Assembly: GCA_900088475.1 (NCBI GenBank)
Contig: FLMG01000398.1
Location: 1-13,441, forward strand
Origin: Hyphochytrium catenoides
Lineage: Eukaryota; Sar; Hyphochytriomycetes; Hyphochytriales; Hyphochytriaceae
Length of the DNA: 13,441 nucleotides
Reading direction: 5' to 3'
The position numbers and the translations under genes were made by a program. Positions 6,861 through 13,441 of the stretch are shown here, one piece after another. The notes below the pieces were generated by a model, which was not told the origin of the DNA, did no database searches, and was given only the letters and a program-made list of their open reading frames with translations. Each line of letters starts with the position of its first letter. Position 1 is the stretch's first letter.

Positions 6861-9835
6861 CTATAGAGCAAAGTAAGTCATTCCATTCTCATCAGCGTAG
6901 GCTCTGTTCCCTTCAAAGCCATCGCTTGACATGCTTCCTGCATCGCCTATGTCTTCATAAGGGACAGAGCCAACAAGAGAACTATCATTCTTCGCATAAG
7001 GAAGGGCGTTTGCAGCACCAGAGCCATCACTTGCTCTTCCTCCAGATCCTCCTCCGCGGGCAATAACAGCAGCGGCAGGCGTGGGGGTTGGAGAGTCAAT
7101 TGCACTTTCTTCGTCTGCTGCTTGCATGACGACGGAGGAAGAAGAGGACGACTGGTTCAGAGCGTCTTCAATTCTGAATAGAGCTTGACAGACCTCAGCC
7201 ATTGTGGGCCGAGTGTCTGGATCTGCACTCCAGCAAGCTTGGATGAGCTCAGTCATCCCAGCCGGAGCCGCAAAGCCGTCCAATCTGGGTCTCTCTCCAG
7301 CCAGAACCATACTCTCTACTTGCTTCTCCGACGCTTCTTCAGCAAAAGGAGCCTTAAGAGAGAGAACCTCATAGAGTACGCAGCCAAAGCTGTAAACATC
7401 AACCTTTGAAGAGAAATATCCGCTAGCAGCAATCATTTCTGGAGCTTTCCACCGAGGAGTGCCCGTTCCTAGCGGGATACACGCGGCATTGATGGGCAGA
7501 AGAATGCTCTTGCTCATAGATTTATAGCTCATCGGGCCGTTGGCGCTCGACCGAGACCACGATTGGCTGCTTCCTCTGGCACTGCCACTGCCACTGCTCC
7601 TGCTCGACCGCGTGATGCTGGCGGTGCTGCCGTTGCTAACTCTAGGAAAACTGCTACCCCGTGTGCCGCTGCCTGACCCTGCGGCGCTCTGAGCAGAGTT
7701 TCTATAGCTTAGAGCGCCAAGGGTAGACCGGCTCCGCCTCGACAGCTCACTGTTGGCCCCTGTGCCAGTAGATCTACCATCTGCCTCCTCATCTCCTTCC
7801 TCAATGGCGGGCGGCATGCGGTAGACGATGGACATAGAGTATCTTGATCGCCTCCTGTCTAGTCGAGGCCTACCGTCTGGCCCCTCTGCTCCCTCCTCTC
7901 CTAAAGATTGTCTCGTAGAGTCTCTTTCTCCCTCCTCGGTACTCGATCCTCGCCCGTGCAACTGTCTCGATGCATCTGTCTCTTCTCCTCCCACTACCTT
8001 GACAGCCTCTAAGTCCATGGCAGTGGTCATACGGTTTGTGGTAGGACTGAGAGCGTCTGCGAGAGCTTCTGTTCCTCCTCTGTGGGGAAGGACCACGCAG
8101 AGATTATTCTTCACCTCTAAGAGCCGCGTGGTGCCGAAGTCAGCTATCTTTCCTCTATACTGGTCATCTACAAGGATATTGCTGCTCTTAATGTCTCTAT
8201 GAATGTACTGTGGGCTCGTACTATGTAGAAAGAGAAGCCCTTCTGCTGCGTCTATCAACACGCTGAGCCTATCCAGCCAGCTCCAGCTGACAAACTGAGA
8301 GCTGTGCATCACGTCATGCAGGGAGCCCTGCACGCAGTACTCAGAAATGATCGTCAGCTCTCCAGCGAAGATCCCAGCGCCTAAGAACTGGACAATGTTC
8401 GGATGACGAAGGCTCATTAGCGCTTCTGCCTCCTTGGCCATAGCCTTTGCGTATGTCTCTCTATCGCTGTGGGACTTGCGAGGGAGGACATGTATCCGCT
8501 TGATCGCTACATCTGCACCTCTCCAGAGGCCATGATAGACTATGCCCATCCTTCCAGAACCTAAGACCTCAAAGAAGTCGATGTGCTGGAGCTCTTTCTC
8601 GAAGGACCACTTGGCCTCTTCCTGCAACAGATTCAGCTGCAAGGACTGTCGGTTCTCTCCTCCCACGGTAGCCTTCTTGCCTAGGCAGACAGTTAAAGAT
8701 GATCCTCTGCCTACCAGGAAGCGGAAGCAAGGCGTTCGATGGCAGAAGCTCTGGAAGGAAGAGAGAGAGAGACAGTAGATCAGCAGACCAAAGAGGCCCC
8801 ACAGACGATTGACAGCCTCAACGATAGAGACCAAGATGGTTAAGAAGCTTCCATCCATTGCCCCACTGAGGACAGCTATGATTCTCAGCATTGTAAAGGG
8901 GAACCAACAGATAAAGGCCACAGTCAGATAGCCGATGACTCTCTGCATCACCATCCAGCTGATTGTCCGTCTTCTCTTTCTTTCCATCGCAAAGAAGACT
9001 CTTAGAGAGATAAGAAAGAGCACGAAGAGAAGTTGCAGGGTGAGGTTATAGATATCTCCTCTTCCTTCTGTCATGCTCATTTCGAGAAAGAGACCAGGGA
9101 GAGAGACAACGAGCACCAGGGCGTGATAGCCCCACTCTAACTGTCTCTCGGCCCTTCTCTTTAGACGAAACTTGATCATGACCACGCTGTGTACACCTAA
9201 GAGAAAGGCATAGAGAATAGCTGCGCGCTGCAACAAGCCGGTAGCCAGTTTAAGCTGATTGTTAATGGCAGCACTTCGACCCAAAAGCTGGAAGCCGGCC
9301 ATGACCTGAAAGAGAGACCAGAAGAAGATCGACGTGGGAAGAAAGAGAAGGAGCTGCCGCGTGGTGGTAGCGGATTGTCGGGAGAAAATCTGGAAAGAGC
9401 GGCAGCAAAGCAAGAGGAAAAGGGATCCAGAGAGACAACCGAGGAGAGAGAGAAAGGGAGAATGATGGCGTGAGTGAAGAGAAGAATAGAGAGTGTCAGG
9501 AAAGATGAGTTAGAAGGAGCCAGAGCTGGGCTTCTTTGTCGGGGAAGAACGAAAGTAAAAAAGAAAGAGTGAGAAGAGGGATACATGCACGGCCTAGGGT
9601 CACGTACCCAGGAAGCGAAGAATCGAGGGAGAGAAAGAGACATGGAGACGGGGAGAAAGAGAGACACATAGAGACAGGAGAAAGAAAGGAGGAGGGAGAG
9701 AGAGAGAGAGAGAGAGAGGGAGAAACATGTCCTAGGCTATAGAATATCTACCTGGTGCAAGAACCATCCAAAGGCACCGATCGCCGATAAAGCGCTGCAG
9801 AGGAGCAGAGCTATTATCTCTGCCCTCGACGGCAT
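6861..9835 (-). CDS. Seven-transmembrane receptor-TKL protein kinase fusion, two exons
   Basis: The coding exons are 9752-9835 (28 codons) and 6861-9389, giving 870 residues. The single long ORF starts at 9413, but its first eight codons lie in a textbook acceptor (pyrimidine tract ending CCAG at 9390). The upstream exon ends CAG before GTAGAT, and both sides are phase 0. Spliced residues 7-26, 41-63, 80-102, 116-132, 142-162, 179-201 and 210-237 are hydrophobic spans. Basic loops (RLKRRAER, RKRRRT) fall on one side and span 6 has a C-W-x-P motif, as in class A and cAMP-type GPCRs. A cytoplasmic TKL-type Ser/Thr kinase follows: Gly loop 304-315, K325, E348, HRD 425-427, N432, DFG 445-447, GTP 671-673, APE 677-679. 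All catalytic residues are present. A Ser/Arg-rich insert separates DFG from GTP. The tail is Ser/Gly-rich. It probably signals at a membrane; the ligand is unknown. Further upstream exons are not excluded. Confidence 0.88.
9390..9751 (-). other. Intron of the receptor-kinase gene (362 nt)
   Basis: On the sense strand the donor is CAG/GTAGAT and the acceptor is a long pyrimidine run ending TTTCCAG. Without splicing, exon 1 meets an in-frame TAG within five codons. Joining both ends keeps phase 0 and adds the missing first membrane span. The sense strand is CT-rich throughout, including the microsatellite at 9691-9722. Confidence 0.8.
9691..9722 (+). repeat. (GA)n microsatellite inside the kinase intron
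   Basis: A nearly perfect GA run on the + strand, which is CT in the intron RNA of the - strand gene. Confidence 0.9.
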
Positions 9836-10078
9836 AGCTCCGACCCGCGCTGTAGGGCTCCAATAAGAGGCCAGACTACTAAGAAAACTCTATCTGAGGC
9901 CGCGTCATTGCGTTTTGAGAGGCTTTGAATTGGTCGATTATCTCTTCCTCTTAGCCCTAACAATACTTAGCCAACGACCTCCAGTCTCCTAATGATTATT
10001 CGTCTGCAGATATCTGCCGATGATGCTTATCGCTTTTGAGACGCAATGATTGAGTCTCACTCTCCCCATCGAGCATTC
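9836..10078. other. Region upstream of the kinase gene
   Basis: No ORF or clear promoter motif is visible. The kinase frame stays open upstream of its ATG to a TAG about 50 bases away, with no other Met, which supports the ATG at 9833-9835. The ATG has a purine at -3. A weak acceptor (TTTTCTTAG) just downstream of that TAG leaves room for another upstream exon. Confidence 0.4.
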
Positions 10079-10382
10079 TCAGGGGAAGAATGTGACGCCG
10101 TCTCTCTCTTTCTCTCTCTCTCTGTCTCTCTCTTTTTCTCTCTCTCTGTGCAGATAGATTGTAGTTCTATGCTCTCCTTGCCCTGACTTTCTTCGGCGTG
10201 TCTCTTCTTTCTCCGTCATTGACGTTGTAGATCTGTCTCTCTGGCCCATGAGGAAGCCACAGTCATCTTTATACTTTCCTCCTTTCTCCCTGCTGTGCTG
10301 CTGAGCAGCGAATGTGGTCATCCTGCTGGTAGGAAGATAGGGAGAAGCCGTGGCCTTACCCTCCTCGGCTGTGGGGATCCAT
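10079..10382 (-). CDS. Possible small gene with a tiny intron, unrecognised
   Basis: ATG at 10380-10382 in a good context (purine at -3, G at +4) begins MDPHSRG and reaches a donor GG/GTAAGG at 10359. A pyrimidine-rich acceptor ending CCAGCAG lies only 34-37 nt away and joins in phase to an open frame running to a stop at 10079. The CAGCAG would be a tandem NAGNAG acceptor. The product is hydrophilic, charged and turns into an Arg-Glu repeat where it crosses the CT microsatellite at 10101-10147. That repeat-driven openness weakens the case, as does an intron ten times shorter than the other introns here. I recognise no family. Confidence 0.22.
10101..10147 (+). repeat. (CT)n microsatellite, interrupted
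   Basis: CT-rich run on the + strand broken by TTT and TGT. It is one of the few tracts here with pyrimidines on the + strand. Confidence 0.85.
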
Positions 10383-10448
10383 CACAAGCAGCAAAGAGAA
10401 ACAGAGAGAGACACACCGAGTGAGGCAGAGGTAACTAGGTCACAGAGT

Positions 10449-10451
<3 letters not shown>

Positions 10452-10488
<37 letters not shown>
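10452..10488 (+). repeat. (GA)n microsatellite
   Basis: Near-perfect GA run of about 37 bases. Confidence 0.9.
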
Positions 10489-10498
<10 letters not shown>

Positions 10499-10634
10499 AG
10501 AGAAGAAGGAAGATCAGAAGCCCGTCGTCTTCAGCTTGAAGCTGTTCTTGCTCTAACAGAGCCAGGAAGACGGAGTCGGACAGAGAGAGGAGGAACTCAG
10601 AGAGAGAGAGAGATCAAAGAGCTTTTACATAGAA

Positions 10635-10638
<4 letters not shown>

Positions 10639-10676
<38 letters not shown>
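10639..10676 (+). repeat. (GA)n microsatellite
   Basis: Near-perfect GA run; a shorter one precedes it at 10600-10612. Confidence 0.9.
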
Positions 10677-10677
<1 letters not shown>

Positions 10678-10960
10678 TTATCATTGTCCCTCTTTCCTTC
10701 TGCCTCGTCACGTCCGCCCGAATCTAAATAATACGGCGCCTCTTTGCCATTACTCGTAGTCATTAAAGGGACATCGCAGTAGTAATGCGACAGGAGTCTA
10801 CACACAAAAGATGCATCAATCCAATAGTAATATGCCCTCATGTAGTTAGCTTTAAACCTCAAGAACAAGGTGATCAGCAGTAGTAATATTACCTGCTGGT
10901 TCTCAGCCAAACTGGATGTGAAGATGGGCCCTCAGGCAACCCCCCAGTTCATTAGAGGAG

Positions 10961-11077
10961 TGAGAGAGAGAAAGAGAGAGAGAGGGAGAGGGAGAGAGAG
11001 AGAGGAAGAGGGAGAGAGAGGAAGAGAGAGAGAGAGGAAGAGAGAGAGACAGAGAGAGAGAGAGACGGAGAGAGAGG
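10961..11077 (+). repeat. Compound GA-rich low-complexity tract
   Basis: GA run interrupted by AAA, GGG and CAG variants over about 117 bases. Confidence 0.9.
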
Positions 11078-11195
11078 TGAGGGGCATAGGAAGGCACTTG
11101 AGGAGACAGAGTACCGCAGAGCAAGGAGGATCAGAAAGAAAGGGAGGGGATCAGAAAGAAGAGGGAGAGGTGAGACCCGTAATAACGAGCCTACT

Positions 11196-11260
11196 AGAGA
11201 GAGAGGGAGAGAGAGAGAGAAAGGGTGGGGGGAAGAGAAGGGAGAGGGAAAAGAGAACAA

Positions 11261-11301
<41 letters not shown>

Positions 11302-11321
11302 CAGAGAGAGACAGAGAGAGA
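11196..11321 (+). repeat. Compound GA-rich low-complexity tract
   Basis: Includes a pure GA stretch at about 11264-11295 followed by GACAGA variants. Confidence 0.9.
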
Positions 11322-11561
11322 CTCAGATATTAGCGCATCTCCAAGGTAAGAAGCAGTTGGAACAAGCAGAATAAGGAAAGCAGATGGAGGAGAGAGAGAA
11401 AGAGAGAGAGAACCAAGGGGGACCAAGACCGTCAAAGCCTGGTGTTCTGCATGGTTGACCACTGACAGGAGCAGGCTAAGTAAGGCGAGACCATCATAGA
11501 GCCGGACAGATAGTCAGCTTGAACTTCCTCTACAGCAGTCGCGATGCCCCGCTGGACTTAC

Positions 11562-11631
11562 TGAGTACAAGGAAGAGTTCAAGAAGAGAAGGAGGTGACG
11601 TTTGAAGATGCTGCTGATCTTCTACGTTAGC
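11562..11631 (-). other. Possible 70-nt internal exon, unrecognised
   Basis: On the - strand the island is bounded by an acceptor (CT-rich run ending AAAG at 11632) and a consensus donor A/GTAAGT at 11561. The frame ANVEDQQHLQTSPPSLLELF is open. The next acceptor, GTCAG at 11462, is 100 nt on and joins in phase to MVNHAEHQALTVLVPLG. The result has helical, Leu-rich character, but I recognise no family and lack the rest of the gene. Confidence 0.22.
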
Positions 11632-11670
11632 CTTTACATTGATCGAGGAGAGAAAGAGGAAAGTAGAGGG

Positions 11671-11694
11671 AAGAGAGAGAGAGAGAGAGAGAGA
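11671..11694 (+). repeat. (GA)n microsatellite
   Basis: Near-perfect GA run; a looser GA-rich tract follows at 11800-11843. Confidence 0.85.
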
Positions 11695-12046
11695 AGACAC
11701 TTCAGCTACAGCAGGCTAAGAAAATAGCAAAGAGTTAGCCGACAAGCCCACATCAAGCACAATCAGAGAAGGTGTGATTTGAAGAAAAGAGTGCAAGGAA
11801 GAGAGAGACTGAGAAGAGAGAGAGAGAGAGACGAGAGAGAGAGGATGCATGCTATTCACGTTGAATGCTCAGCTGTCTCCGCCTCTAATAAATATGTCGC
11901 TCTATCTTACACTTTTTGGCCTTATTCCCGACCGACCTACACATGAAGCTCTTTCTGCTGCTCCAGCTCCAGCATGACGCCGCTTGGCTCTTGTCCTCCC
12001 TTCCCCACCCAACCTCCCTCTCGCTCTTATGTCCTTCCCTCGAGCT

Positions 12047-12049
<3 letters not shown>

Positions 12050-12078
<29 letters not shown>
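12050..12078 (+). repeat. (CT)n microsatellite
   Basis: Near-perfect CT run of about 29 bases on the + strand, just beyond the 3' end of the WD40 gene. Confidence 0.9.
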
Positions 12079-12081
<3 letters not shown>

Positions 12082-12237
12082 TCTCTACATACCATGGCAA
12101 GATCCGACGTATGATGTATCACAGTCGCTTGCTTTCTAGCATAGAGTGGACGACCCACACGCTCCGCTTCAAGTTCCCACAGACTGGCACTGAACCTCCC
12201 CATTCCTTCTCCTATCTCTGACCCTTTACAACTCTTG

Positions 12238-12243
12238 TTTATT
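12238..12243 (-). promoter_or_regulatory. Polyadenylation signal of the WD40 gene
   Basis: AATAAA on the - strand, 63 nt past the stop codon of the WD40 gene and in the right orientation. Confidence 0.55.
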
Positions 12244-12305
12244 CTCTTTCTCTCCCATCCTCATTGCCCCATGTTGACACTGGCTTGCGCTCGCTGTCCC
12301 GTGTG

Positions 12306-12450
12306 TCATGAGGCTCCATACTCGCAAGTATGGACCCCGATTGTCCGATCCGTGGATAGAGTGATCATCAGCTTGCTACTCAGAGATGGAACCCAGCAAC
12401 CTTGAAGAACCATCTTGCCTGTTGGAGAAAGGAAGAAGAGAAAAAAAGGG

Positions 12451-12494
<44 letters not shown>

Positions 12495-12728
12495 AAGAGT
12501 TTGAGCAGCAGGACAGAGGTTACGGGTAGGGTTACTCTGCATCTGTCCCTTGGAAAAAAAATAAAGGCCACAAGCCAAAGTAATTAGGTAAATGGATCAG
12601 AAAGATATCCAAGACAGAGGAATGAGACACATTGTATCAGGAAGAAGAATGAACGCTGATGCACTCCTTTCACTCTCTCTTCCCTTCCCTTCCCTTCGAT
12701 CTCCTCACTCTCTCGCTCTCTCTCTGCG

Positions 12729-12762
<34 letters not shown>

Positions 12763-13441
12763 TTGTCCCTTTTCGCTCTTCCCCGATTCTTCCAATGTGT
12801 TTTCTACTAGCACGTCAACTTACTATGTCCAGTAGCAACTGACTGCATCGGAGAGTGGACTCCTTTGCTCTTCCCTGATGATATGTACCGGACATCCCAC
12901 AGGTGGAGCAGGCCGTTTGTACTGCCACAGGACCAATGCACGCCTACGTCGGCAGCAGTGGAAGTGTGGAGAGGGCACCATAGACAGAGAAGACAAACGA
13001 AGAAGGGAGAAAGTCATTGACAGAGAAGGGACAAACAGAAGTGTTAGAAGGAATAGGACAGAGTGAGAGAAAGGCAACCGTTAAGCACAGTTGACAACAA
13101 GACTGGGTAGAGCTAACCCCTTAAAACACATGGAGGCTGTCAAAGAGCAGAAGCAGCTAGAAGAGTCAAAGAAAATAGCAATGGAACCAAGATGTTAGAA
13201 GAGTCGAAGGACAGCTATCGTCTGTGAACCCAATTAGGAAGAAAAAGATAGTATGAGAGAATTATGTGGAGAATCACAGACAGAGAGAGAGGACGAGACA
13301 GAAGCAACGCAAGCGAGACGGGATATGGACAGTAGATGAGAGGTGACAGTCAACAGGAAAGAGAACCTATCACGCAGGGGCACATGCCCTTACCTGAAGG
13401 GCTCCATCTCGGTACAATGTATTGGCTGACCGAGCGGTCAT
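12306..13441 (-). CDS. WD40-repeat protein, C-terminal part (three exons, 5' end off window)
   Basis: The coding exons are 13394-13441 (continues off the window), 12824-12943 and 12306-12418, giving about 92 residues to TGA 12306-12308. The splice sites are CAG/GTAAGG, then an acceptor ending ACGTAG; and A/GTAAGT, then an acceptor ending CCAACAG. Exon phases agree at both joins. The joins restore repeat geometry: SPSG is followed five residues later by GSTNGLLHLWDV, and TGHS then runs into a blade with W-x-P, L-STDRTIGV and the terminal EYGAS. These match the WD40 pattern of SPDG, GS-DG, WD and GH. WD40 propellers are protein-binding scaffolds; which complex this one joins cannot be told. The layout, with a GH dipeptide and a W-C/V-P blade, vaguely recalls DCAF-type ubiquitin-ligase adaptors, a guess only. 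Confidence 0.82.
12455..12491 (+). repeat. (GA)n microsatellite
   Basis: About 36 uninterrupted bases of GA on the + strand, inside the second WD40 intron. Confidence 0.9.
12670..12763 (+). repeat. (CT)n low-complexity tract
   Basis: CT-rich with a perfect 19-base CT run at 12744-12762, inside the same intron and complementary to the GA run at 12455-12491. Confidence 0.9.
12944..13393 (-). other. WD40 gene intron (450 nt)
   Basis: Consensus donor CAG/GTAAGG and a pyrimidine-rich acceptor ending ACGTAG. The sense strand is CT-rich near the 3' end but lacks a long microsatellite. No ORF of its own is supported. Confidence 0.75.

Larger units (their letters stand above)
10383..12237. other. 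Microsatellite-rich region with exon-like islands
   Basis: Most of this stretch alternates (GA)n tracts on the + strand with islands of ordinary sequence 60-250 bases long. Long ORFs here are mainly artefacts: repeats of GA or CT encode Arg-Glu or Ser-Leu without stops. Several islands carry good splice signals on the - strand, for example a donor CAGCAG/GTAATA at about 10891 after an open run ending SSLAENQQ, and the island at 11562-11631. I could not link them into a gene. The purine bias of the + strand matches the CT-rich sense strand of the flanking - strand introns, so a - strand intron-rich gene is possible. Confidence 0.45.
12419..12823 (-). other. WD40 gene intron (405 nt) with complementary microsatellites
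   Basis: GT at 12823, AG at 12419. In the transcript a GA-rich tract (12763-12670) follows the donor by about 60 nt, and a CU tract (12491-12455) ends about 36 nt before the acceptor, where it can act as a polypyrimidine tract. Confidence 0.75.

Noticed and set aside
7828-8202. 124-residue + strand ORF
   Set aside because: It is an antisense shadow of the kinase activation-loop insert and has no domain.
9197-9667. 156-residue - strand ORF overlapping the kinase start
   Set aside because: It lies mainly in the CT-rich intron and in another frame of span 2. Its Ser/Phe/Leu richness reflects pyrimidine bias.
10870-11349. 159-residue + strand ORF made mostly of Arg-Glu repeats
   Set aside because: A (GA)n tract has no stop codon in any frame, so length here is no evidence of coding. 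There is no domain or non-repeat conservation.
11325-11355. + strand donor-like CCAAG/GTAAGA
   Set aside because: The match is good, but no + strand exon or acceptor partner is credible among the surrounding GA repeats.
11151-11462. - strand ORF rich in Ser-Leu repeats
   Set aside because: Openness comes from the (CT)n sense strand. Only its first 17 residues are kept, as a possible exon.
12823-13077. 84-residue - strand ORF and 62-residue + strand ORF with Cys/His pairs
   Set aside because: Both overlap the middle WD40 exon in the wrong frame. The WD40 frame has a specific motif match and consistent splice phases.
13394-13441. Start of a gene at an ATG on the last bases (- strand)
   Set aside because: An ATG begins exactly at the edge, but its frame does not give the WD40 pattern. 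The frame two bases in does, so this is an internal exon continuing off the window.

Overview
This is nuclear DNA of a eukaryote, probably a protist. Three things show this: a Ty3/Gypsy-type LTR retrotransposon, genes with GT-AG introns, and a eukaryotic protein kinase of the TKL group joined to a multi-membrane-span receptor domain. Fusions of 7TM receptors to TKL kinases are known from oomycetes (GPCR bigrams), so a stramenopile-like host is possible, but nothing here fixes the species. The right half is crowded with (GA)n/(CT)n microsatellites.

Layout. Positions 1-5697 hold a retrotransposon on the + strand whose 5' LTR lies off the left edge. It has a Gag-protease ORF (32-1840), reverse transcriptase (1851-3221), RNase H (3221-3919), integrase in three frame-broken pieces (about 3890-5237), a non-coding A-rich tail, a polypurine tract (5539-5549) and a short 3' LTR (5550-5697). 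The reading frame changes five times, always between the same two frames, so this copy looks decayed unless draft-assembly errors caused it. Positions 5698-6860 contain no gene that I can support.

Positions 6861-9835 (- strand) hold a receptor-kinase gene. Its long ORF has six membrane spans and a TKL kinase. An upstream 84-nt exon (9752-9835), joined in phase across a 362-nt intron, adds a seventh span. The kinase activation segment carries an insert of about 215 residues rich in Ser and Arg.

Positions 9836-12237 are mostly microsatellite and low-complexity sequence. A few islands resemble exons with splice sites, most convincingly on the - strand, but I could not assemble a gene. Positions 12306-13441 (- strand) hold the last three exons in the window of a WD40-repeat gene. 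The exon junctions were found by reading; when joined they restore correct WD40 blade spacing, and a poly(A) signal follows the stop. All supported host genes run on the - strand, opposite to the retrotransposon.
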